A DNA stretch of 64,000 bases from Polyangium mundeleinium (GTDB taxonomy: Bacteria; Myxococcota_A; Polyangia; Polyangiales; Polyangiaceae): positions 6,356,501 through 6,420,500 of the forward strand of contig NZ_JAQNDO010000001.1 of assembly GCF_028369105.1 (NCBI RefSeq), given 5' to 3'. Of the stretch, positions 1 through 9,505 are shown piece after piece. Every line of letters starts with the position of its first letter. Position 1 is the stretch's first letter. The translations under genes and the position numbers were made by a program. Under the pieces are notes generated by a model. It was given only the letters and a program-made list of their open reading frames with translations, did not search any database and was not told the DNA's origin.

Positions 1-79
1 GCCCGATGTTTGTGGCAGAGCGTGCACAGTGGAGTGATCTCGGAGGGCGGCTGCATGAGCATTTACTCCTGGATAGGGA

Positions 80-823
80 TCAGTTCGGGAAATAGCCAGG
101 CGGTGGACACTTATACATGGGCCACTCCCCGCTATCCTTTAGACACTCGCGAAAACATGCATTACATTCCTTGCGGTCGCCGAACCTCCGCCTGTTCCAC
201 CACGGTTGCGATGTATTGTTGAGACATTCGTACAACCGCGGATAACACTTATCTTCCACCTCCTTCGGCCACTTTTCGATCGCTTCGACCGCCTCCTCCA
301 CCACATGCGCCGTGACAGCCACGACGATCGTTACCCCTGCTGCGACGAGCACGATCGGGATCAGGTTCACGGCGGCACCAGCCACCGCGGCCGCGGGGTG
401 CCCCAGGGGAGTCCGTCCCTCCGGAGAGACGCTGCCGCCGTAGACCGGCCCCGCGGCCCGCAGCGGCGTGACGACCCCAGGCAACGACATGCCACGGAGC
501 GCATCCTCCATGCACGACACGATCTCCCGATCGTCGATCATCGACTCCCGGACCTTGGCCTTGTCGACCCGACCATCCGCCCTCACGTCGACGTCGAACA
601 TGATGGCGTAGTGCGTGTCCGTCAGCCGAGCCGCGCCATGTTCCGCGCACGCGCTGAGCGCAGCGACCGTCGCCGCAGGGACCGACGGGCCGTCGCCCGA
701 ACCATGCGCGCGGGGCCGCGGGTTCCCCAGGGGGCCGCTGCCGCAGCCGAGCGGCAGGAAGACAAAGCCCAACCCGAGCGTGAGCCCCAAGGACGCCGTA
801 AGCCTCGTTGCTACCAAGCCCAT
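80..823 (-). CDS. AgmX-like lipoprotein with Cys-rich C-terminus
   Basis: Predicted lipoprotein of 247 residues. The start ATG is followed by a hydrophobic signal and a lipobox (LPLGC, Cys about 27). Residues about 65-120 (DTHYAIMFDVDVRADGRV, then SCMEDALRGMSLP) resemble the C-terminal domain of AgmX/TonB-type proteins, which follows conserved change across a cell-envelope motor or transducer protein. A hydrophobic stretch (about 150-175) follows. The last 55 residues carry six Cys (CYPRLYEC, CNACFREC, YKCPPPG). This tail resembles variable C-terminal domains of myxobacterial lipoproteins, possibly toxin-like, but that is inference. Two decayed relatives lie at 35128-35228 and 40590-40890. 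It ends downstream of the secretion operon and is separated from the TolC gene by about 100 bases. No function is proven. Confidence 0.7.
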   Translation of the reverse strand: MGLVATRLTASLGLTLGLGFVFLPLGCGSGPLGNPRPRAHGSGDGPSVPAATVAALSACAEHGAARLTDTHYAIMFDVDVRADGRVDKAKVRESMIDDREIVSCMEDALRGMSLPGVVTPLRAAGPVYGGSVSPEGRTPLGHPAAAVAGAAVNLIPIVLVAAGVTIVVAVTAHVVEEAVEAIEKWPKEVEDKCYPRLYECLNNTSQPWWNRRRFGDRKECNACFRECLKDSGEWPMYKCPPPGYFPN

Positions 824-921
824 GTTGGGCAGTGTACGGTCTCACCCCCGAGCGAAAAAATAGGGGGGACTTCGTCCTGTTCCTCAGGAGGCTCCTGGAC
901 GGTTCACGAGATGACGTCTCG

Positions 922-2418
922 TCACCGCACAGCACTCGCCGTGCCCGCCGTCGCGGCGCGGTAGGCCGCGACGCCCTTCTGCCAGTCGGCGACGGCGTCC
1001 ACCTGCCGGAGCGCGGCTTCGAGCGCGGCTTGCTCGCGCAGGTTCACGAGCAGGAGCGTGCCTTCGCCGAGCTCGAAGCGCCGGAGCTCCTGCTCGGCGA
1101 GCTTGCGCGCGACGTCGAGCTCGGTGCGCGCCACCGTCGCGCGCTGCTCGGCCGCTGCGAGCGCCGAGGCGGCGTCGCGCACGTCGGCCACGATGCGATC
1201 CCGCTGCAGCCGCGCCTGGGCCTCGATACGCGAGACCTGCGCCGCCGCCGCTTGCTCGCGTCCGCTGGCGACGCGGTTGAGCAGCGGGATGTCGACCACG
1301 ACGGCGGCTTCGAGCACGGGCTTCGCTTGCTTGGGATCCCCCGGGCCGAGGTCCTGCGAGCCCACGATCACGAGGTCGATCGCGGGGCGCTTCTGGTTCT
1401 CGGCCCAGCGACGCTCGACCTCGGCTTGCTCTTTCTGCGCGTCGAGGCGCTTGAGCTCCGGCCTGCGCTCGATCGCCTCCCGCTCGTCCGCGCGGACGCG
1501 CGCGAGGTCGAGCGGCGTGGGCTCGGGCAGGCTCCTCGGGAGCCGCGAGGGCTCGGGCAGGAGGGCCGAACCATCCTGGGCACGCAAAAAGAGCGAGAGC
1601 TCGATGGCCGCCTGTTCGAGCGCGCGCTGCGTGGAGACGATCTGCGCCCTGCGCTGGAGGATCACGCGCTGGTTTTCCTGCCGCTCGAACGCGGGGACGT
1701 CGCCCGCCTCCACGCGGCGCGCGAGCGCCTCGTCGCGGACGAGCGCGAGGTCGAGCCACGTGCGCGCGACGGCGAGCCGCTGGCCCGCGGCGACCCAGTC
1801 CCAGTAACGGAACGAGGCGACACGCGTGGCCTCGATGCGCTGCTGATCGGCGCCCTGGGTCGCCGCGTCGACGCCGAGCTCGGCGCGCTGGATGTTCGCG
1901 CGGCGCCGATCGATCGGGCCGTCGCGCCAGATGTTGACGCGCGCCCCGGCGCGCACCTCGCCGTACTCGTTCGTCGCGAGCTTGCCGTCGTAGACCGGGT
2001 AGTCGCCGCGGCCGATGCGGTAGCCGGCGAAGACGCTGGACCCCCACCACGGGAGCGGCTGCTCGACGAACGTGTCGAGCCGCTGGGAGGGATACCCCCC
2101 GATCGGGATCACGGCCGCGGTCGTTCGCCAGGAAGGATCAAACCCGCCCGATGCCGCCATCCGCTCGGCCTCGGCCGCGGCGCGCTCCTGCGCTGCCGCC
2201 AGGATGAGCGGGAAGCGCTGCTCGACCGAACGGATGAGCTCCTCCAGGCGGAGCTCTCCGGCGCTCGTCGAGGCCGTCGTCGCGGGGCCCTCGGGCGCCC
2301 GCGCGGACGTGGTCGCGTCCGTGGCCGCCGAGGGCGTCTGCCCCCTCGCGACGCCCGGCCACGTGAGCGCGAGCGCGAGCGCGAGGCCGTGGGCGAGGGT
2401 TCGTACGGGGTTCGTCAC
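922..2418 (-). CDS. TolC-family outer-membrane efflux protein
   Basis: Outer-membrane channel component of a tripartite exporter, about 498 residues. I place the start at a GTG that overlaps the adaptor stop codon (GTGA), because the next residues form a good signal peptide (ALALALTWPGVARGQ). The body shows the duplicated helical repeats of the family: an N-terminal ELRLEELIRSVEQRFP segment, a long Ala/Glu/Arg-rich coiled coil, and a second copy starting around RPELKRLDAQKEQAE. It is the last gene of the leftward operon regulator-ABC-HlyD-TolC, so the three proteins probably form one envelope-spanning secretion or efflux machine. The substrate is unknown. Confidence is high for family and moderate for the exact start. 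Confidence 0.86.
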   Translation of the reverse strand: MTNPVRTLAHGLALALALTWPGVARGQTPSAATDATTSARAPEGPATTASTSAGELRLEELIRSVEQRFPLILAAAQERAAAEAERMAASGGFDPSWRTTAAVIPIGGYPSQRLDTFVEQPLPWWGSSVFAGYRIGRGDYPVYDGKLATNEYGEVRAGARVNIWRDGPIDRRRANIQRAELGVDAATQGADQQRIEATRVASFRYWDWVAAGQRLAVARTWLDLALVRDEALARRVEAGDVPAFERQENQRVILQRRAQIVSTQRALEQAAIELSLFLRAQDGSALLPEPSRLPRSLPEPTPLDLARVRADEREAIERRPELKRLDAQKEQAEVERRWAENQKRPAIDLVIVGSQDLGPGDPKQAKPVLEAAVVVDIPLLNRVASGREQAAAAQVSRIEAQARLQRDRIVADVRDAASALAAAEQRATVARTELDVARKLAEQELRRFELGEGTLLLVNLREQAALEAALRQVDAVADWQKGVAAYRAATAGTASAVR

Positions 2419-3779
2419 TTGCCGCCTCCCTTCTTCGTGTCGTCCTTGGACCCGTCCGCGGGCGGCGCGGGCCACTGGGGGGGGAACCCGTTGAACTGGC
2501 GCCAGAGCTCGTAGCCGAGCGAGACGCGGTCGAGCAGGATCCAGCCGTTCGCGCGCGTGCCCTGCCGCAGGTATTGCTTGCCGGGCCAGGGCTCGTCGCC
2601 GCTGGACACGACGACCACGCGGAACTTGCCGGCGCCGTCGTCCGTGGCGTCGACGAACGCGACCTCGCCGCCGTAGGTCCCGACGGCGGCCGAGGGCCAG
2701 CCGGAGAACTGAATCGCGGGCCACCCCTCGAACTGCAGGCGCACCTTGCGCCCCGGCGTGACGAGGTTGACGTCGTTGCCGTCGACCCAGAGCTCGACGG
2801 CCGCGTCGTCGGTGTCGGGGACGAGCACCGCCAGGACCTCGCCCGACTTGATCATCTCCCCGCCTTGTTTGGCGACGACCCGCAGGACCGTGCCCGCGCG
2901 CGGCGCCTTCACGCTCTGGGTGAGCTGCCGGGCGAGCCGCACCTCCATGCGCGCGAGCTCCGCGGTCGCCACCGCGATCTCGGCCTCGGCGGTGGCGCGC
3001 GACGCCGCGGCGTCGTTGATGGACGCGCTCGCGTCGTTCTTGATCTTGGAGAGGTCCGCGGCGAGCGCAGCCTCCTCCGCGCGGGCCGCCGAGAGCGCGG
3101 CGTCGGCGCGATCCTTGTCGGTGCGCGCGCGCGCCTCCTCGAGCTCGGCGAGCTCGACCTGCCGCTTCGACGAGAGCCCCTCCTCGAAGAGCGAGCGCTG
3201 CCGGTTCAAGTTGAGCTCGGCCGTCTTGTGCGTGGCCTTCGCCGCGACGATCGCCTGCTCGGCGGCGCGCGTGCGGTCCTTGGCCATCTTCACGCGGGAC
3301 GAGGCCGCGGCGAGCGCGCTGTCGCGGGAGGACGCGAGCGACTCGATGCGGCTCTCGACGGCGCCGGTGCGCGCGCGGGCCGCCTCGATGCGCGCGTCGA
3401 CCGCGGCCTTCTCGCGTTCGAGGCGCGGGACGATCTCGGGATCGTTGTCGGAGATGTCGGCGATCGGCGCGCCCTCCTCGACGTGGTCGCCTTCGTTCAC
3501 GTACCAGCGGACGACGCGGCCCTCGACGGGCGCCTCGATCGTCTGCTGGCGGTCGAGCGGGGCGAAGGCGATCACCCGCCCGTGCGCGGGCGAGTTCTGC
3601 TGCCAGGGCACCCCCACGAGGGCGACGGCGACGAGCGCGAGGAGCGCGATCAGCATCCGCGCGATCGTGCGCGTCAGCCGCGGCGCCCGGACGAGGCGCA
3701 GCACGTCGCTCTCGCCTTCGAGGGCCATCGTCGGGTAGGGCTTCGAGCGTTCGGGCATGGGGATCTCGTTCTCTTGCAT
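2415..3779 (-). CDS. HlyD-family membrane fusion (adaptor) protein
   Basis: Periplasmic adaptor of 454 residues linking the inner-membrane ABC protein to TolC. A cytoplasmic N-terminus of about 40 residues precedes one transmembrane helix (MLIALLALVAVALVGVPW). A biotinyl-lipoyl half motif (APVEGRVVRWYVNEGDHVEEG), a long Ala/Arg/Glu coiled-coil hairpin of about 180 residues, and the second lipoyl half (KAPRAGTVLRVVAKQGGEM) follow, then a beta-barrel domain. The order is typical of HlyD proteins. The ATG lies 8 bases after the ABC gene stop; an internal Met seven codons later is an alternative start. The C-terminus ends in a Lys/Gly-rich tail whose stop overlaps the TolC GTG, so translation is probably coupled. 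Confidence 0.88.
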   Translation of the reverse strand: MQENEIPMPERSKPYPTMALEGESDVLRLVRAPRLTRTIARMLIALLALVAVALVGVPWQQNSPAHGRVIAFAPLDRQQTIEAPVEGRVVRWYVNEGDHVEEGAPIADISDNDPEIVPRLEREKAAVDARIEAARARTGAVESRIESLASSRDSALAAASSRVKMAKDRTRAAEQAIVAAKATHKTAELNLNRQRSLFEEGLSSKRQVELAELEEARARTDKDRADAALSAARAEEAALAADLSKIKNDASASINDAAASRATAEAEIAVATAELARMEVRLARQLTQSVKAPRAGTVLRVVAKQGGEMIKSGEVLAVLVPDTDDAAVELWVDGNDVNLVTPGRKVRLQFEGWPAIQFSGWPSAAVGTYGGEVAFVDATDDGAGKFRVVVVSSGDEPWPGKQYLRQGTRANGWILLDRVSLGYELWRQFNGFPPQWPAPPADGSKDDTKKGGGK

Positions 3780-3787
3780 GCGCCCGT

Positions 3788-6058
3788 TCAAGGGAGGTCT
3801 CCCGCGCGCAGGGGGCGCACCCTGCCCGCGTCGAGCATGAAGATCTCGTCGCAGCTCCGGAGGACGTCGCGGTCGTGCGTGACGACGAGCGCTGTCCAGG
3901 GCGCCTTGCGGTCGAGCAGCGCGGCCTGGATCACCTTGCGCGACGCGGGATCGAGCTCCGCGAGCGCCGTGTCGAGCACGACGAAGCGGGGCCGGCCGGC
4001 GATGACGCGGGCCACGCAGAGGCGCATGGCCTGCCCGCGCGAGAGGAGGGGCCCGCCCGTCGGCAGGTGCGTCTCCAGCCCCTCGGGCAGCGCCGCGACG
4101 TACGCCCAGAGCCCCACCGCTTCGAGCGCCGCGCGTACGTCCCGTGTCTGCACCCCGGGCCGGCCCACGCGCACGTTCTCCGCGATCGTGCCGTCGAAAA
4201 TCTCGACGTCGCGGATGGGCGCGATGAACTCCCGCAGCAAACCGAGATCGATGTCGCGCATATCCATGCCGTCGACGTCGATGCGCCCGCGCGTGGGCGC
4301 GCGCAGCCCGTACAAAATCTGGACGAGCGTGCTTTTCCCGGCGCCGCTCGGGCCCACGACGGCCACCCGCGCGCCGGGCTCCAGGCTGAGCGAGACGTTC
4401 TCGAGGAGCGGCTCCTTGCCAGGGTACGCGAACCCGACGTCGACGAGCTGCACGCGCGCGCCCTTCTCGCTCGGCGGGACCTGCGCGCCGCCGGGCACCT
4501 CCAGGGGCAAATCGACGAGCTGACCGAGTTTGTCCACGCCTGCGAGCAGGTCGTAAAAACTCTCCAGCGTTTTGCCGAACTTCGCGATGCCGGCCACGAC
4601 CGTGGTCACGATCAGCTCCGCCGCGACGAGCTGGCCGAGCGTCAGTTTGCCACCCATGACGAGCCAGCCGCCGACCCCGAGCAGCGCAGCGCTGGCGGTC
4701 GCCTGCACCACGAGGGATCCCGCGATCTGCCGAAACAGCACCTTCCAGTGCTTCTGGCGCGCGCCGAGCCACGTGTGGAGCAGGTCCTCGGCGCGGGCGC
4801 GCGCGAAGCCCGCGGCGCCCCCTGAGCGGAACGCGGCCGGGTGGCGTGCCATCTCCTCCAGCCACGCCGCGACCGCGTACTTCGCCTTCGACTCCTTCAC
4901 GGCGGTGTGCACCGCGCCGCGCCCGAGCCCGAACACGACGAACGACACGGCGAGCACGAGCGCGACGTCGAACGCGAGCAGGAGCGGGTGGTAAAACGCG
5001 AGCACGAGCATGCCCACGGCCGTCTGCAAGACGATGGAGACGCCGTCGACGAGGAGCGTCGCGGCGCCCTTCTGCACCGTGAGCACGTCGAAGAAGCGAT
5101 TCACGAGCTCCGGCCCGTACGTCCCCCCGAGCGCGTCCGATCGGACGCGCGGCAGCCGGTGGGCGAGGTCCACCGCGACACGCACGAAGATGCGCTGCTG
5201 GATACGCTCGACGACCCACGCCCAGAGCGCGCGCAGAATGCCGGCAAACGCGAGCGCGACGAAGACCAGCAAGGTCAGGACGACGAGGGGTTGGAGCATC
5301 CCGCCGAACGCGACCGTGTTTACCAGCGCCTGCACGCCAATGGGCGCGGCGAGCGACACGATGCCCACGCCGATCGCGTAGACGAGGGCGACGCCGATGT
5401 CGTCGCGCTCGAGGCGCAGCAAGGAGACGAGCCTTTTCCATGGCGAGGGCGCGCCGGGGCCGTGACCCCCGCCGCCGCCGAGCGTCCTCAAGGGTTCGAG
5501 GGGATCGGCGATGGCCCACGTCACGGCCTCGGCCTGGCTCGCCGCGCCCACGATCGCCGCGAGCCTCTCGGGCCCGGCCCACGTGGGCTTGTCCGCGCCG
5601 CCCGCGGGCACCACGAACACCGCGCCGGGGCGCTGCGCGACGATGCCCACGGCGTACACGGGTCCGTTCGCGCCGGCCGCCAGCGACACCGCCGGCACGA
5701 GCGCGCGCGCGCCGGCCACGGCGTCCACGCTCGATCGGCGGAGGGTGCGGATGCGCAGGCCGACCATGACGCCCGCGCGCGCGAGCTCGTCGAACCAGGC
5801 GTCCGGTCCCACGAACGCCTTCTCCTGCCGGGCCTCGTCGAGCGCTCGGCGCGCCGTGGAGCGGTCGACCTCGACGCTGGTGTTCGTGCCCAGGAACTCG
5901 AGCGCTTGGAGCAGGGGCTCCGTGAGGTCGGCGTCGCAGGCGGCCTTCACCGCGGCCGAGCGCTCGTCCGAGGACAGAGGCGGGGTCGCTTCCAGTGTCT
6001 CCGACGGCGGGGGCTGCGAGGGACGGGGAGGGGGCGGGACGATGTCCGGGTAGGTCAC
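3788..6058 (-). CDS. ABC exporter with C39-like N-domain and degenerate ATPase
   Basis: Fused permease-ATPase of about 756 residues, resembling type I secretion or peptidase-containing ABC exporters. The N-terminal 200 residues may be a C39-like domain without an obvious catalytic Cys. Several membrane helices follow (IGVGIVSLAAPIGVQALV, VVLTLLVFVALAFAGIL, AVGMLVLAFYHPLLLAFDVA). The nucleotide-binding domain has Walker A GPSGAGKST, a signature read as LSRGQ instead of LSGGQ, a Walker B that reads VVLDTA where LDEA is usual, and an H-loop THD. The catalytic Glu is therefore replaced by Thr, which predicts slow or absent ATP hydrolysis unless it pairs with another subunit. I chose a GTG start; an upstream in-frame TTG at 6136 is possible. 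A good GGAGG motif lies about 19 bases upstream of the GTG. Confidence 0.85.
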   Translation of the reverse strand: MTYPDIVPPPPRPSQPPPSETLEATPPLSSDERSAAVKAACDADLTEPLLQALEFLGTNTSVEVDRSTARRALDEARQEKAFVGPDAWFDELARAGVMVGLRIRTLRRSSVDAVAGARALVPAVSLAAGANGPVYAVGIVAQRPGAVFVVPAGGADKPTWAGPERLAAIVGAASQAEAVTWAIADPLEPLRTLGGGGGHGPGAPSPWKRLVSLLRLERDDIGVALVYAIGVGIVSLAAPIGVQALVNTVAFGGMLQPLVVLTLLVFVALAFAGILRALWAWVVERIQQRIFVRVAVDLAHRLPRVRSDALGGTYGPELVNRFFDVLTVQKGAATLLVDGVSIVLQTAVGMLVLAFYHPLLLAFDVALVLAVSFVVFGLGRGAVHTAVKESKAKYAVAAWLEEMARHPAAFRSGGAAGFARARAEDLLHTWLGARQKHWKVLFRQIAGSLVVQATASAALLGVGGWLVMGGKLTLGQLVAAELIVTTVVAGIAKFGKTLESFYDLLAGVDKLGQLVDLPLEVPGGAQVPPSEKGARVQLVDVGFAYPGKEPLLENVSLSLEPGARVAVVGPSGAGKSTLVQILYGLRAPTRGRIDVDGMDMRDIDLGLLREFIAPIRDVEIFDGTIAENVRVGRPGVQTRDVRAALEAVGLWAYVAALPEGLETHLPTGGPLLSRGQAMRLCVARVIAGRPRFVVLDTALAELDPASRKVIQAALLDRKAPWTALVVTHDRDVLRSCDEIFMLDAGRVRPLRAGDLP

Positions 6059-6160
6059 GGGTGCCCCGCCCTTTTCACCTCCCGTGCCAGCCGCGGACGA
6101 GCCTCCCGCCGGCCGTTCTGCGGCGCTTCGCCCCAAACACCGTGCGACGCCCGATCCCAG

Positions 6161-6179
6161 GTGCGACCTTGTGTCGCAC
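6161..6179. terminator. Hairpin between regulator and exporter genes
   Basis: A perfect 7-bp stem (GTGCGAC / GTCGCAC) with a 5-base loop lies 9 bases after the regulator stop and ahead of the exporter gene. There is no T-run, so it may be an attenuator, mRNA-stabilising hairpin or weak terminator. A third GTCGCAC-type half-site occurs about 20 bases further on. Seen directly; role inferred. Confidence 0.4.
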
Positions 6180-6187
6180 GGGGAAGG

Positions 6188-7552
<1,365 letters not shown>

Positions 7553-7689
7553 CCGGTCCTCGTGGCGTTCGAGTGTGGCACGACACCGCCGATTCACCCC
7601 CCGAGAACGGTTCTGGCACACCTGACCCGGCGCAACCCGCTGGATCCGCGTCCGGCTGGCGACGGCGCGGCGCCGTTGGCGCGGGTTGG

Positions 7690-7835
7690 TGCCACTTCAG
7701 ACCGCGTGGCCGCCCTTGGGGGCCCCCTCGCATCCGAGGGGGCTCGCGGGAACGTTTGTCCGGGGGTTTGTCTTGACACTGGGCCTGTGGTAGGGACGTT
7801 GGAACATCCCTCATGCGCGAGTAAGGGAGGAAGCT
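7690..7835 (+). promoter_or_regulatory. Upstream region of XRE regulator, conserved in second copy
   Basis: This 146-base leader is nearly the same as 16490-16622. It contains a hairpin (CCCTCG...CGAGGG), a TTGACA box at 7773-7778, and a strong GGGAGGA ribosome site seven bases before the GTG. The box is TTGACG in the other copy. A clear -10 box at normal spacing was not found, so the promoter call rests on conservation. Confidence 0.4.
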
Positions 7836-8177
7836 GTGCCCCGACGAACCGAAGCGAAGCCATTCTGCCGGAAGGTTGGCGCTCGTATCCACGAGCTACG
7901 AAAAGAGCGCGGCATGTCCTTGCAGGACCTCGCCGTCGCTTCCGCGACATCCAAAGGCCACCTGTCGAGCATCGAGCAGGGCCTCGCGGCGATCACCATC
8001 GAGACGGTCGAGCGCATGGCACGCGCGCTCGACGTCCCCCCCTTTTGCATCATGACCTTCCCGGCGGACGACGAGGTGAATCGTATCGCGGATCTCGCTC
8101 GCAAGGTGCCGAAGGGCGAGCGCCGGAAGCTTCGGAAGGAACTCGAAGCGCGCGCGACGCACGAGCCTGCGACGTAA
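7836..8177 (+). CDS. XRE-family helix-turn-helix regulator (copy 1)
   Basis: DNA-binding protein of 113 residues. The helix-turn-helix spans about residues 14-70 (GARIHELRKERGMSLQDLA, then SKGHLSSIEQGLAAITIETV), followed by a conserved DVPPFCIMTFP and a basic helix (KVPKGERRKLRKELEARAT). The GTG start is set by a GGGAGGA ribosome site and by conservation with the second copy at 16623-16964, about 90 percent identical in protein. It stands alone between the leftward secretion operon and the leftward sigma-factor operon, both of which read away from or toward it, so its targets cannot be named. It belongs to a block duplicated in the same order at 14.7-19.1 kb. Confidence 0.85.
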   Translation: MPRRTEAKPFCRKVGARIHELRKERGMSLQDLAVASATSKGHLSSIEQGLAAITIETVERMARALDVPPFCIMTFPADDEVNRIADLARKVPKGERRKLRKELEARATHEPAT

Positions 8178-8348
8178 GCGCGGCGCCACGCAGAGGGCGG
8201 ATCCACGAACGTGTCCCCGAGCGGCGAACAACCACCCACGGGAAGGACGAACGGTTCGCCCCTCGGACACAAACAAGGCTGGCGCTCGAAGCGGGGTAAC
8301 GCGCGCGGTGTCGATTTTCCGGCGGAGGGGTCGAGCCCGGTTCGTCCT

Positions 8349-9503
8349 CTACTTGATCTCGTAGAAGGGATGCAGGCAACAGAACGTGACCGCCCTCGTC
8401 ACGTCACGCACGGCGCTGCCCGTAGGCGTCCCGCCAGTCGCCGCGCAGCTCCCGGGCATGTAGGCGAGGTCCGTGATCGCCTTGCCGGCGAGGGCGTGGC
8501 CTATGGGGAAGATGGTCACGCACTGGTCGTGGGGAGACTGGAGGCCGACCTGCTCGGATTGCGAGGAGCATGCCGGCCCGTCGTAGAGACGCAGGGAGGC
8601 CGTGCATCCGCCTCCCGAGGGCTCGCCGCATTCGCACTTCGCGCAGCCACGATCATCGATGACCCCGTCCTCGGGAAACATCTCGTAACGCGCGTAATTG
8701 TAATTGTCTGGACAGGGAATATCCACGCCTTCACGAACGACGCACTGGAGCGCCCCTGGTCCGGGATCGCTCACACAATACTCCGTCCCCCCGTCCGAAT
8801 CGCACGCATCGTCATTCGTGTTGGACATGCATGCGAGGCCGGCGAGCTTCCACTCCGTTTTCTTCGTGAACGCGGGCGTCTCGCTCTTGGGGGTGCATGA
8901 CTCGCTTGTCGGCCCCGGGAGCGGGGACACCCACACGGATTGGGCGCACAGCTCGCCCCCGCACTGCGCACCGGCCGGAAGGGCGTTGTTGCTCGTACAC
9001 GAGCCATCCCAACCGGCCGGTTCATCAAAAGGGAGGGAGACGACTCCGCTTTCTCCGCACGCCCCGGCGCGGATCTCCATCTTCTCGGGCAACCCGGTAC
9101 ACGCGCCCGACGCCCCGCATTCGCACGGATCGCACGCCGCGGCTGGTGCGTCGAGGTCGGCGAAGAGGCGGAACTTCTCGCTCGAAGTGCCCGCGGGGCA
9201 CTCGGCCGGAAGCGCGCCGGGCGCCGCGACGAACAACGAGATCGCCATCTCCGTCCAGTAGCCCGCGTTGCCGCTCGGCACGGGAACGCAACGCCCCGTG
9301 CATGCAGATGGCCCCGCGTCGTCGGGTCCCGCCTCTGCATCCGTCCCGGCGTCTCCCGCGTCCGTGCCGGCGTCAACGCACCATGGATCGGGGAAGTACG
9401 AGTCGGGATCGCATTCACCCGGCGCAAAAGACGGGGCCGCCGTGCATGAGGCAACAGCGAACCCGAAGCTGAAAACGAGCGAAAAAACAAGAGCCGCGCG
9501 CAT
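8349..9503 (-). CDS. Cysteine-rich secreted lipoprotein
   Basis: Lipoprotein of 384 residues with a signal peptide and lipobox VASC (Cys about 18), then an Asp/Ala/Gly-rich linker (DAGTDAGDAGTDAEAG) typical of myxobacterial surface proteins. The rest contains many paired Cys (CDPCECGASGAC, CAKCECGEPSGGGC), suggesting small disulfide-stabilised repeats. It is the same family as the protein at 36910-38205, with which it shares the CECGEP-G-G-C pattern and the WDG(S/T)C motif. The ATG follows the upstream gene stop by 2 bases, so it is the third gene of the sigma-TPR-lipoprotein operon. A 40-base piece of its C-terminal part recurs at 17031-17073. Function unknown; probably an outer-surface structural or binding protein. 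Confidence 0.75.
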   Translation of the reverse strand: MRAALVFSLVFSFGFAVASCTAAPSFAPGECDPDSYFPDPWCVDAGTDAGDAGTDAEAGPDDAGPSACTGRCVPVPSGNAGYWTEMAISLFVAAPGALPAECPAGTSSEKFRLFADLDAPAAACDPCECGASGACTGLPEKMEIRAGACGESGVVSLPFDEPAGWDGSCTSNNALPAGAQCGGELCAQSVWVSPLPGPTSESCTPKSETPAFTKKTEWKLAGLACMSNTNDDACDSDGGTEYCVSDPGPGALQCVVREGVDIPCPDNYNYARYEMFPEDGVIDDRGCAKCECGEPSGGGCTASLRLYDGPACSSQSEQVGLQSPHDQCVTIFPIGHALAGKAITDLAYMPGSCAATGGTPTGSAVRDVTRAVTFCCLHPFYEIK

Positions 9504-9505
9504 AT

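Noticed and set aside
7560-7640. Sigma-54 -24/-12 promoter (TGGCAC seen twice)
   Set aside because: The required TTGCW at the right distance is missing after each TGGCAC.
7773-7801. Full sigma-70 promoter for the XRE gene
   Set aside because: TTGACA is clear but no acceptable -10 hexamer lies 16-18 bases downstream, so only a conserved upstream region is reported.
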